Source: Marinobacterium nitratireducens | GTDB taxonomy: Bacteria > Pseudomonadota > Gammaproteobacteria > Pseudomonadales > Balneatricaceae | Assembly (NCBI RefSeq): GCF_014645375.1 | Contig: NZ_BMLT01000007.1 | Coordinates: forward strand, 124,001-188,000 | DNA: 64,000 nt | Reading direction: 5' to 3' | Part shown: positions 1-7,254 of the stretch, piece by piece | Layout: each line of letters starts with the position of its first letter | Numbering within the stretch: position 1 is the first letter of the stretch | Translations under genes and position numbers: made by a program | The notes under the pieces: generated by a model | Told to the model about the DNA's origin: nothing | The model's input: the letters and a program-made list of their open reading frames with translations, nothing else | Databases searched by the model: none

Positions 1-1
1 C

Positions 2-568
2 TACCAAGCGGCCAAAGCTTTCGTAGTGGACAGCCAAGGTAGCTTTAGTGAGCAGATTGATGTCGTAGTTTTTGACCGGCAGTACTCACCGTTTATTTTC
101 AAATTTGATGAGCAGATCATCGTTCCAGCGGAAAGCGTTTACGCCGTTTTTGAGGCGAAACAAACAGCTACAGCAGAACTTGTGGCTTATGCTCAGCGAA
201 AAGTCGCTAGTGTTCGCAAACTTCACCGTACCAGCCTTCCCATCCCGCATGCCGGAGGCACGTACCCAGCTAAACCACTTATTCCAATATTGGGCGGTCT
301 GCTCACATTTGAAAGCGATTGGAGCCCTCCGCTCGGCCCATCGTTCGACAAGGCACTCAACGTGGATCTGTCTGATGGTCGATTGGATATCGGTTGCGTG
401 GCGTCACATGGGCACTTTTTCTACGATAGCCGCAATAACGGATTTCAGTTCGAACGGGAAAATAAGCCAGCAACAGCTTTTTTGTTCCGGCTGATTGAGC
501 AGCTTCAGTTCAGTGGAACAGTTCCGATGATTGATATTGATGCCTATGGGAAATGGTTGACTCAGTAG
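2..568 (+). CDS. DUF6602-like protein, 5' end outside the window
   Basis: The frame is already open at base 2, so the GTG at 26 is probably internal and the true start lies upstream. About 188 residues are visible. An acidic beta-strand (QIDVVVFDRQYSP) is followed about 25 residues later by AVFEAKQ. This D...ExK spacing is that of a PD-(D/E)XK nuclease-like core, and the wording resembles the DUF6602 family as I remember it. The stop at 568 is 446 bp before a PtuA/PtuB pair on the same strand, so it may belong to the same defence neighbourhood. Nuclease activity is inference. I am confident it is a real gene and moderately confident of the family. Confidence 0.7.
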   Translation, partial: YQAAKAFVVDSQGSFSEQIDVVVFDRQYSPFIFKFDEQIIVPAESVYAVFEAKQTATAELVAYAQRKVASVRKLHRTSLPIPHAGGTYPAKPLIPILGGLLTFESDWSPPLGPSFDKALNVDLSDGRLDIGCVASHGHFFYDSRNNGFQFERENKPATAFLFRLIEQLQFSGTVPMIDIDAYGKWLTQ

Positions 569-994
569 CTAACCTTACCGCTGGTAAATTCCGGGATTAC
601 TATACCTACTTCCTTTCCCATAAATATCAGGATTGTTCCGCAATTGGTTATCCCGATCACGCTTATCAGACGGCGTCGAGTTATGTCAATCGTGATCTTT
701 CTGCGGATAATCGTGTTCTCGTAAACGGTCGTTTTTTGGACATCAAAGCCATCTTGGCGAGCGATCTTCAAATCAGCGGGCGACCCGCTTCAATTGCTTT
801 CTGGTAGCGCCGAGGACCTGGGCCAAGGTGTCAATTTTGTTGGCGTGGTGCAGATCGACCATGCGCAGCACTTTCTGGCGCGGTCCCCATTTGAAGATAT
901 GGTACGACTAACTCAATCATGCCCAGTCCAGCCGTGGCTCGAATTTGGAACGCATGTGGAGGAAAAAGGCCGGATAATCAAGTATGATGGCTAA
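553..994 (+). pseudogene. Small frame-disrupted gene between the DUF6602-like gene and ptuA
   Basis: An ATG at 553, overlapping the end of the previous gene by 16 bp, opens an 84-codon frame ending at 807. The +1 frame is open from about 774 to 994 and reads naturally on from it (KSAGDPLQLLSGSAEDLGQG, then VNFVGVVQIDH). The simplest reading is one gene of about 145 codons broken by a one-base indel near 770-780. The product is not recognised. Programmed frameshifting cannot be excluded, but I see no obvious slippery heptamer. It ends 20 bp before ptuA, so it may belong to the same transcription unit. Confidence 0.35.
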
Positions 995-1014
995 CGACTG
1001 AAGAGGGTATATCG

Positions 1015-2310
1015 GTGAAAATAAAGCAGTTAAAGCTAACAAATTTCCGTCGTTTTGCAGAGTTCGAGATCAACTTTGAGCCACAACTAACCGTGCTCGT
1101 CGCCCGTAATGGAGCAGGTAAGTCAAGTGTACTTGACGCCGTTGCTACTGCACTGGGGCCTTTCTTGACGCGACTGCCTAAGGTGTCTGGGATCAATCCC
1201 AAGGACACCGATTTCCGTGTTTACCCTGATGGAAAGAAGCCACCATATATGCGGATAGCCTGCGAGAGCGACGGCGGAGTACGTTGGGATCGTACAGAAA
1301 AGCGAGACCAGACAAAGAAAACCGCATCGCAGATTCCCGATGGGGATGGCGTGAAGGCTCTTAATGAATATGTCGACCATTTTGTCGACGCCTATAATGA
1401 GGGCGAGTACTTTGAGTTGCCGGTGTTTATATATTATGGCACTGGTCGTGGTGTTTTTGATGTACCTCAGCGTACAAAAGGGTTTGGTAAAGAGTTCTCC
1501 CGTTTTGATTCCTTTGACGGATCGCTCGAAAGCCGAACGAACTTCAGGCGTTTTGTTGAATACTTTTACTATCTTGAAGAGCGGGAGAGTAAGAAACAAA
1601 AGGAACAGCGATCTTTTGACGTTGAGCTTCCTGAACTTAAAGCAATCCGAGCGGCGGTGCAACGCCTGATGCCGGATTTTTCCAATCCACGAGGGGCATA
1701 TCCGGCTGGAATTATGGTCGACTGGACGGTTGATGATAAGAAGAAGCAGCTTCGTATAGAGCAACTAAGTGATGGTTACCGCACAACATTGGCAATGGTC
1801 ATGGATATTGCGGCCAGAATGGCTGAAGCCAATCCGGATATGCAGGATACTTTGGATACGGAAGGGGTTGTATTGATCGATGAGGTGGACCTACACCTTC
1901 ACCCTGGTTGGCAGCAGAAGATTCTTCCAGAGCTTACTCAGACCTTTCCTAACATACAGTTTATTGTCTCGACCCATAGCCCTCAGGTAGTAACCACGGT
2001 TTTACCGCGCTCTTTGCGTGTAATCGATTGGGAAGGTGATGTTCCAAGCCTAGTCCCAATCGATTTTTCCCAAGGAGCAGAGGCACAGCTTGTCCTCAAA
2101 CAGGTTCTTGGTGTGGAGCCCCGCCCTGAAAATCTCGATATCGTAACCAAACTTCACCGCTATCAGGCGCTGGTTGCTCAAGATAAATGGGATAGCACTG
2201 AGGCGGCCGGCTTACGCCAAGAGTTAGATCGTTGGGGAGCGGAACATGAGCCGGAACTCATGCGCCTGGATATTGATATCCGTCTCAAGGAGCTGGATCG
2301 AAAAGAATGA
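1015..2310 (+). CDS. ptuA: PtuA-type ABC-like ATPase (Septu defence)
   Basis: 431-aa SMC/ABC-like ATPase of the AAA_21 type. The N-terminus MKIKQLKLTNFRRF leads into a Walker A at residues 30-38 (ARNGAGKSS). A signature-like segment (LSDGYRTTLAMVMD) lies near residue 250. The Walker B VVLIDEVDLHLHP is near residue 285 and is followed by the STHSPQVV switch. The start is a GTG with an AAGAGGGT ribosome site just upstream. The last 4 bp overlap the HNH gene (ATGA), which implies translational coupling. This ATPase plus HNH arrangement is that of Septu (PtuA/PtuB) and of the PtuAB effector of some retrons. No reverse transcriptase is visible nearby. The anti-phage role is inferred from family. 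Confidence 0.85.
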   Translation: MKIKQLKLTNFRRFAEFEINFEPQLTVLVARNGAGKSSVLDAVATALGPFLTRLPKVSGINPKDTDFRVYPDGKKPPYMRIACESDGGVRWDRTEKRDQTKKTASQIPDGDGVKALNEYVDHFVDAYNEGEYFELPVFIYYGTGRGVFDVPQRTKGFGKEFSRFDSFDGSLESRTNFRRFVEYFYYLEERESKKQKEQRSFDVELPELKAIRAAVQRLMPDFSNPRGAYPAGIMVDWTVDDKKKQLRIEQLSDGYRTTLAMVMDIAARMAEANPDMQDTLDTEGVVLIDEVDLHLHPGWQQKILPELTQTFPNIQFIVSTHSPQVVTTVLPRSLRVIDWEGDVPSLVPIDFSQGAEAQLVLKQVLGVEPRPENLDIVTKLHRYQALVAQDKWDSTEAAGLRQELDRWGAEHEPELMRLDIDIRLKELDRKE

Positions 2311-3083
2311 AAAAAGTACGCAAGGGAGCTGAACCGACTAAGCTTAAGGCCTATCGAGAGGGATCTGCTTCTAGAACTTGGGATCAATTTATCAAGGGAA
2401 AGCCTGCAAAGAGGCGGAAGAAGCAGACCCGAGAGCAGCTGGTAGCCGATCAAGGAGGCTTGTGCGCTTACTGTGAGATTGATCTTAGGCCTGGATCCAA
2501 CGGATTTGTGTCAGATCTCAGAGTAGAACACTTTCATCCAAAATCTGACAGTTTAACTTCTCATAACTGGCATTTAGATTGGCAGAATCTTTTAGGATGT
2601 TGTCACGGAGGGTCGCAGAAGAACGTGATAGACGCTGCTAAGAGGTTTACCAAGCCTGACTTCAGCTGTGATGTACCCAAAGGTGATAACAACTGGGATA
2701 ACGTCATATTGAATCCATTGAACATACCCACATTTCCTTGTCTGTTTCAATATGATCGTGCTACTGGTAGCATTTTGGTCAATCCGACCGCTTGCCATCA
2801 AGCGGCGATCGACATTGGGAAAGCCCAAGCCACCGTAGATAAACTGTGCCTTGATGCGGCCAGGCTCCGTGATTTGCGAAAACCCGTGCTGGACCAGGTT
2901 AATGACGAGATCAGACACTTAGTCGCTTTAGGGTATACACCAGAACAAGCACGTTCGCGTCTGGCTCAGGCCTTGCTCCGTCAGGATGCCAACAATCATT
3001 GGCCGGCATTCTTTTCGGCGATTCGTAGCTATCTAGGGGCTGCGGCAGAAGAGCAGCTTAAAGCAATTAGCTATAACGGCTAG
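2307..3083 (+). CDS. ptuB: PtuB-type HNH endonuclease (Septu defence)
   Basis: 258-aa HNH nuclease of the family found in Septu and retron systems. A zinc-type pair LCAYCEIDL (Cys53, Cys56) is followed by RVEHFHPKS (the His of the ββα-metal motif near residue 75). Next comes HNWHLDWQNLLGCCHGG, with the conserved Asn and a second cysteine pair at 98-99. The start codon overlaps the ptuA stop. In the family model PtuA ATPase controls PtuB, which cuts nucleic acid on infection. The rest of the protein is alpha-helical and unrecognised. No frame damage is seen, so the pair looks functional. Confidence 0.85.
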   Translation: MKKVRKGAEPTKLKAYREGSASRTWDQFIKGKPAKRRKKQTREQLVADQGGLCAYCEIDLRPGSNGFVSDLRVEHFHPKSDSLTSHNWHLDWQNLLGCCHGGSQKNVIDAAKRFTKPDFSCDVPKGDNNWDNVILNPLNIPTFPCLFQYDRATGSILVNPTACHQAAIDIGKAQATVDKLCLDAARLRDLRKPVLDQVNDEIRHLVALGYTPEQARSRLAQALLRQDANNHWPAFFSAIRSYLGAAAEEQLKAISYNG

Positions 3084-3415
3084 AGCAACAGCAGCCTGTA
3101 CCTGGCGTTCATCACCTTCGCACCGGTCTCCTTGTCCGGAAAACGATCATTAGATAGCCATACCGCAACTACCCCAAAATAGGGCCGTTGGACTGACAGG
3201 AACTCAGACAGTTCGCGATGAGGTCCGGATAGCTGTCACCAGACCAGGGGATCTGGAGCGGCTCCAGCACGATTTCAATCATCCGGTCCGGTGCGTATCG
3301 AGTCGCGAGTGTCTCACTCGGGTGGACGCTTCGGACTGAACAGACGAAAACGCTTCTCAGAGACGCGTAACTCGAGCCTATGCTGAGGTCATTGAGCTAG
3401 CCGTTCAGGCTTTTA
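3084..3415. other. Non-coding stretch after ptuB
   Basis: About 330 bp without a convincing gene on either strand. No clear terminator hairpin follows ptuB. The base composition is mixed, and I see only short open frames. Confidence 0.5.
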
Positions 3416-3435
3416 TGCTGTTCATATATACAGTA
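3416..3435. promoter_or_regulatory. LexA (SOS) box
   Basis: TGCTGTTCATATATACAGTA fits the gammaproteobacterial LexA consensus, with CTGT and ACAG arms separated by an AT-rich 8-bp core. It lies 113 bp upstream of the TM2-domain gene at 3549 and is the only close match I noticed in the window. A palindromic site this close to consensus is unlikely by chance. Which gene it controls is open, because no other coding frame starts between it and 3549. Confidence 0.75.
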
Positions 3436-3548
3436 TATTGGTGGCGAGACGTTGAAGCCTCGACCTGCGCGTGCTCATAAGATGGCCGTCGCCTACGACT
3501 AGATCCGGTCACGGGTACCGTGGTGCAACAGAGTATTGGACATGGGAT

Positions 3549-3857
3549 ATGAGCCCGACCATCACATTCCAGAATGAAAACTGGCTGCGCCAGAAAACCA
3601 CAGCCTATCTGCTGCTCCTGGTGATCGGAACCCTTGGGGCTCACCGGTATTACTTAGGTCACTGGATGTCCGGTTTCATCATGACCCTATGGGGGTTAGC
3701 GACGGCCTATGCGCTTGTTACCGGTGCAACGGTTGGGTATTACCTGGTGTGCACCCTGCTCGTGTGGTGCCTGCTGGATCTGGCTTATATCCATCACGTC
3801 GTCAACACGCGGCGGCGCAAGGTGTATGAATTGCGACCGCTGCTGCGCCTCTACTAA
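3549..3857 (+). CDS. TM2-domain inner-membrane protein
   Basis: 102 aa from the ATG at 3549. An upstream in-frame ATG at 3471 is possible but gives an arginine-rich, non-membrane extension. The segment GTLGAHRYYLGHWMSGF is the TM2 signature: a polar loop with HRYYLG between two hydrophobic helices. A further hydrophobic helix (YYLVCTLLVWCLLDLAY) and a basic tail follow. TM2 proteins are small membrane proteins of mostly unknown role. A LexA box 113 bp upstream makes DNA-damage induction plausible, which is inference. Confidence 0.65.
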   Translation: MSPTITFQNENWLRQKTTAYLLLLVIGTLGAHRYYLGHWMSGFIMTLWGLATAYALVTGATVGYYLVCTLLVWCLLDLAYIHHVVNTRRRKVYELRPLLRLY

Positions 3858-4039
3858 TAGGGCCCACGATGGCCTATCCGCGATAGGTTGACGGTAAGGC
3901 GGGAAGTCGGGTTGTTGCGGTAGCCTGAACATCGGCTTCCATCGTCGGCTGTACGTTGCACATAATGTTTGGTGTGGCACGCTGGACAGCGCTCGAGCGG
4001 GATGCCATCGAGGTTTTCCATGCGGATGATCCCCTCCAA
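3854..4039 (-). CDS. Possible small protein with a CPACH motif
   Basis: A 61-codon frame (MEGIIRMENLDGIPLERCPACH...) sits between the TM2 gene and the broken tus copy. The CPACH and a later Cys could bind zinc, but the protein is not recognised. It may be the remnant of a longer protein that once preceded the tus duplication. Codon use is not decisive. Confidence 0.2.
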   Translation of the reverse strand: MEGIIRMENLDGIPLERCPACHTKHYVQRTADDGSRCSGYRNNPTSRLTVNLSRIGHRGPY

Positions 4040-4071
4040 TCGGGCATGTGCTTGCTAGGCGGAGACGGCTT

Positions 4072-4330
4072 CTATTGGGTACTGGCGAAGGTTCCCAGGA
4101 TTTCAAAGGCCACCCGATCGGCTCGCGCCTTTCGCGGTGTTGTCGCGTCAAAGCTGCGGAACAGCTTCAGCTTCAAGTCGGCGTCCCGGAGCACAATGAT
4201 CGGCATGCGCGCCGTGACCGTATTCACCAACTCGCCGGCGATGATGTTGGCTGCGGGCTGCACTTTGACGTGGTGGCGTACCCTGAGGCTCGGTTCTAGT
4301 GTTGCCGCAACCTTCTCGATTGGTCGCCGC
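4072..4330 (-). pseudogene. Truncated second copy of tus (C-terminal third only)
   Basis: In the frame ending at 4072 the translation runs IEKVAATLEPSLRVRHHVK, then VQPAANIIAGE and onwards. It matches the last ~85 residues of the intact Tus-like protein at 4894-5766 with few substitutions. The match breaks at about 4330, where unrelated sequence (WRRP and upstream) begins. The copy lacks the N-terminal two thirds, so it should not bind DNA. Substitutions relative to the intact copy (for example PEPSLRVRR to LEPSLRVRH) suggest it has drifted for some time. Confidence 0.8.
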
Positions 4331-4357
4331 CAATGAGAGACTCTTTTTAATGCTGGT

Positions 4358-4595
4358 TCAGTCGATCTTGCCAGACATGCGTAGCACTGCATCATCGAGA
4401 AATCGCTGTACCAGTTTCTGGCCTTCCGTGGTTAACGATTCAATGCCGTAGTCGTAGGCTTTGATCAACGCTATCTCCATGTCGCGGCTTTCGACCTCAA
4501 CTGGAACACGATCCCCAGCCCGTATGTAACTAGGGGTGTAGCCGTTCGGGGAGTAGAGCGGATTGATGGTCGAGGTAGTCCGTCTTGTCGGTCAT
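4358..4595 (-). pseudogene. Small gene of about 79 codons with a one-base frameshift
   Basis: On the minus strand an AAGGA ribosome site lies 9 nt before an ATG (MTDKTDYLD...). One base later than expected the frame continues NPLYSPNGYTPSYIRAGDRV, then PVEVESRDMEIALIK and on to KID and a stop at 4358. The span is 79 codons plus one base, so a single inserted base near 4570 accounts for the break. The protein is small, acidic and not recognised. It sits between the two tus copies and shares their orientation. Confidence 0.5.
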
Positions 4596-4887
4596 GCTGC
4601 ACGTCCTTGAGCTGTATTGGCATGTTGGTCATGCTAGCACGGTTCCGGGATTCTAGCGGTCGAACCTCTCAGCTTACACTTTCAGGGGCGAGTGCCTGAT
4701 GTGACGAGGCGGGGTTGCCCACAGTCGGTTCGATGTTATGTTGAATGAACGGTTGCAAAGTCGGGCGCTCAGCAACCGGTGTCGTTATCGCCATTTTGAT
4801 TGGCTGTTCGTATGCGGATGAAGGCGTTTTTCTGAGTGCCCTCCATGACTGCTATCAAGTGTAACTGCACCTATGTCGGTGTGTATG
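4596..4887. other. Non-coding stretch between the broken gene and the tus 3' repeat
   Basis: About 290 bp without a gene I can support. It contains no terminator hairpin or clear promoter. Confidence 0.4.
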
Positions 4888-4893
4888 TGCTGG

Positions 4894-5766
4894 CTAGTCA
4901 GGGAAGGCTTCTATTGTGGTGCCGGCGAAGGTGCCCAGGATCTCGGCGGCCACCCGATCGGCTCGCGCCTTTCGCGGTGTCGTCGCATCAAAGCTGCGGA
5001 GCAGCTTCAGCTTCAAGTCGGCGTCCTGCAGCACAATGATCGGCATGGGCGCCGTGACCGTTTTCACCGACTCGCCAAACATGATGTTGGCCGCGGGCTG
5101 AACTTTGACGTGGCGGCGTACCCTGAGGCTCGGCTCCGGTGTTGCCGCAACCTTCTCGATCAACTGCTCGAGCGGTAGCTGGTAATCGGGCTCCGCGTGC
5201 GCCAGGTCGTCGTGGATGCGCCGAAGCAGCTCAGCCTTGTCGGGCTTCACCAGGGCGTCTTTGCGCTGCCACGAGAAGCGTACCGAGGTGATGTTTTCCG
5301 TGCCGTAGCAGCGAATCTGTCGGTATAGATGCAGCGTCATGATGCCGGGACACGCGGCCCTGAGTGCTTCGAACCGTTCCTTGCGAGTGTGGTAGGTGGT
5401 CGTCACGAAGGACTCGATCGCGGCCTTTGCGTTGTTGATACGCTCGACCAGCGCTTCGATCTCGTGTTTCGCTCCGGTCTGGGAGGGGGAGAACCAGAGC
5501 ACCCCAACCGTTCGCCGGGACGTTTTCTGGGAGTAGCGCATGTTGTTATGCAGGTCCTGATAGCAGGCTGCCGCGAGCTTGATAGCCTCGCTACCGGTAT
5601 GAGCCTTCACGTCAATCCGCTGAACCGGCTCATGCTCCATACCGCGGGGCGTATTGGGCAGCGGCGCCACTAGCGCAGCCCGAACGGGCAGGCGCTGGAG
5701 GAGGGCACTCAGTGAAGAGATATCCCGCTCCAAGGCTGAGAACTGTGCCGCGATGAAATCCGACAT
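4894..5766 (-). CDS. tus: Tus-family replication terminus site-binding protein
   Basis: 290 aa from the ATG at 5766 (AGGA 10 nt upstream; a TTG at 5784 is a weaker alternative). Landmarks align with E. coli Tus: RIDVKAHTGSEA (RIEVKQHLGNDA), RFEALRAACPGIMTLHLYR (RFEWVHRHLPGLITLNAYR), SVRFSWQRK (TLRFGWANK) and RRHVKVQPAAN (KRPVKVQPIAR). The known protein binds Ter sites and blocks replication forks from one side. In the lock pocket Phe140 and Gly149 correspond to Phe132 and Gly141 here, but the base-flipping His144 is Arg136. Length is close to the usual ~309. Outside the Enterobacterales such genes often sit on plasmids or conjugative elements. A truncated copy lies downstream, and an unusual inverted-repeat region lies upstream. 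Confidence 0.85.
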   Translation of the reverse strand: MSDFIAAQFSALERDISSLSALLQRLPVRAALVAPLPNTPRGMEHEPVQRIDVKAHTGSEAIKLAAACYQDLHNNMRYSQKTSRRTVGVLWFSPSQTGAKHEIEALVERINNAKAAIESFVTTTYHTRKERFEALRAACPGIMTLHLYRQIRCYGTENITSVRFSWQRKDALVKPDKAELLRRIHDDLAHAEPDYQLPLEQLIEKVAATPEPSLRVRRHVKVQPAANIMFGESVKTVTAPMPIIVLQDADLKLKLLRSFDATTPRKARADRVAAEILGTFAGTTIEAFPD

Positions 5767-5811
5767 GGCAAAGCGATCCTGCAAGGCTGATACAGATCCT
5801 ATAGATACAAG

Positions 5812-6007
5812 ATTAGACCATCATGCAGAAATAACCCAACCCCACCTCCAACCCTCGAGAAATCCCCCACCCCCTGGCCAACGCCCTGAGATTAGATGGA
5901 GAAAGAAAGAAAGAAAAAGAGAGAGAAAGAGGAGGGCGGGGCTGGAGTGTGGTAGGGAGATGAGCAGGGCTCGGTGTTTTGTTTGTCACTCTGCATGATG
6001 GTCTAAT
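5812..6007. repeat. Perfect 18-bp inverted repeat 160 bp apart, upstream of tus
   Basis: ATTAGACCATCATGCAGA at 5812-5829 recurs as its exact reverse complement at 5990-6007. Pairing stops sharply at both edges. The left arm is 45 bp from the tus ATG, so the enclosed 160 bp would hold the tus promoter. No target-site duplication is visible. Candidate roles are paired protein-binding sites (Ter-like or autoregulatory), termini of a miniature element, or the recombination arms of an invertible segment. Nothing in the sequence chooses between them. Confidence 0.75.
5834..5940. other. C-rich tract followed by a 39-nt pure purine tract
   Basis: Between the inverted-repeat arms, about 5834-5876 is very C-rich and nearly G-free on the plus strand. 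Positions 5898-5936 are an uninterrupted run of A and G (GGAGAAAGAAAGAAAGAAAA...). Such a tract can stall polymerases and adopt unusual structures. Located just upstream of a fork-arrest protein gene it is notable. It is not coding in a convincing way on either strand. Confidence 0.7.
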
Positions 6008-6141
6008 TTATGATGAAGCAGGCGGATATACTGGGAGGACTGCTTTACCGGCGATCGATTCGCGGGGACGCCGGATACGACCTCGGAACCCCTGACCAAT
6101 CGGCCACCCTTTGCGCCAAAGGGGATCTTACGCTCGGACAT
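5986..6141 (-). CDS. Possible 51-aa N-terminal fragment (CoiA-like?)
   Basis: The frame starts MSERKIPFGAKGGRLVRGSE after an AGAGGA ribosome site. The wording recalls the N-terminus of CoiA-like/competence-family proteins (KIPFGAK-GRLV--SEV). The expected cysteine-rich segment does not follow; instead the frame runs into the 18-bp repeat at 5990-6007. It could be a truncated gene cut by the repeat element, or chance. Confidence 0.25.
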   Translation of the reverse strand: MSERKIPFGAKGGRLVRGSEVVSGVPANRSPVKQSSQYIRLLHHKLDHHAE

Positions 6142-6211
6142 CCGTAATCCTCTCAACCAATCTCTAGGCGAGGAGCGTACGACACGAACCGCTTGCTGAT
6201 GGGGTCTACTG

Positions 6212-6712
6212 TTACAGGTTTCGGTCCATCCAAACCGCTTGCCGGAGTAAAGCAATTGCGTCGGAAGGCGTCACCTTCCAGGCTTCAGACTGACGCCGGA
6301 CAGCGAATACTGCCAACTCCAGCCGGTCATCTGGCGTCAGAAAATGCTGCAGCTGGTGACCACGTTCGGCGATCACAATAGCCGCGCCGTCCTGGCCATT
6401 GTTGTACACGGCGATGCCCTTGTTGCGGGCGTCACCGTGGTACGCACCACTCATCTGCTTCCGCAGGCCAAACAGCACGCTGCAGAAGGCAACGAGCTCG
6501 CCTCGAGTCAGCTGCACAGTGGTTTTCTCAGCCCAGTTCGGTGCGGTTCCCGGTTGGTGGATCGGGGCGATTTCCACACTGAGGGTAGGTTGCTGCCCCC
6601 GCGTGAGGGTGTACTGGACATTGAGTGCGGTGCGCTTCCCCGGATCCGGATGGCGGTCCGAATAGAACTTGAGGCTCTCGCCAAAGCTGTCAGGGCTCGC
6701 GTCAGCTGTCAT
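6212..6712 (-). CDS. Conserved hypothetical protein, probably mobile-element-associated
   Basis: 166 aa with no signal peptide or membrane segment. The text is well structured (KFYSDRHPDPGKRTALNVQY, GELVAFCSVLFGLRKQ, GDARNKGIAVYNNGQDGAAI) and alternates strands and helices like a compact globular domain. I do not recognise a named family. The general impression is of a protein carried by plasmids and integrative elements, which fits the neighbouring tus. It is in the same orientation as tus but separated from it by the inverted-repeat region, so it is probably transcribed separately. The ribosome site is weak. Confidence 0.55.
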   Translation of the reverse strand: MTADASPDSFGESLKFYSDRHPDPGKRTALNVQYTLTRGQQPTLSVEIAPIHQPGTAPNWAEKTTVQLTRGELVAFCSVLFGLRKQMSGAYHGDARNKGIAVYNNGQDGAAIVIAERGHQLQHFLTPDDRLELAVFAVRRQSEAWKVTPSDAIALLRQAVWMDRNL

Positions 6713-7254
6713 GGCATTTCAGTCTATGCGATCGCTCGCAGCGTGGAGCCGCTCGAGGCCTCGGTGCTCATACTTCTGTGTTGTGGTGTACTTGGTCGAT
6801 GCATAGCTGCATAGAGCCAGACATGCTGACGGAAACGCTTGAATATCACAAGATCGCAATCGAGAGATGAGCGGTCTGATCAGCTCTACCCAGTCCGCAT
6901 TTCACCCGTTGTCAGTTTTTGCAACAGAGCAGCTCCAAGTAATAAAGGTTCAGGATGATTACCCACGCCCAACCGAAGTCGATTGCGGGTAACCCTCCTG
7001 AAGATGCAGGGATGTTGGCATCGCCGTGTCAGTCAATGATGCCTAGTGCCTTTTCTTCCTGTGTAGCCATGCTGCCGTCGCAGGATGGGGCCGAGGGTAT
7101 AGGGCAGCACCAGGGCCAGCAATGACCACTGATCAGATGCCGATTGGTCTCTCGGGAAGCCGTATCTGGGCGGTGTCTTCGCCGACCGCGGCTGAACTAA
7201 GCTTGTAGGTAAGGGGCGATCCGCCCGCTACGACAATAGCGGGGCTATATTGAA
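6713..7254. other. Non-coding divergent region before the cyclase gene
   Basis: 540 bp between a minus-strand gene and the plus-strand cyclase gene. Short frames exist on the plus strand, but none has a ribosome site or recognisable translation. No strong sigma-70 promoter or palindrome stands out. Confidence 0.45.

Larger units (their letters stand above)
4046..5162. repeat. Direct repeat pair from duplication of the tus 3' end
   Basis: About 270 bp at roughly 4046-4325 is repeated at roughly 4888-5162 in the same orientation, with clearly over 85% identity by eye. The repeat includes the last third of tus plus about 30 bp of downstream sequence (ATGTGCTTGCTAG versus ATGTGCTGGCTAG). The 560 bp between the copies holds a small broken gene. 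This could be a tandem duplication followed by deletion. Confidence 0.8.

Noticed and set aside
1015-3083. Retron with PtuAB effector
   Set aside because: No reverse transcriptase gene or retron-RNA-like inverted repeats are visible within reach, so a plain Septu-type pair is the better call.
5654-5998. Plus-strand frame across the C-rich and purine tracts (proline run then Lys/Arg/Glu run)
   Set aside because: The odd composition simply translates the low-complexity DNA. It has no ribosome site and overlaps the tus start.
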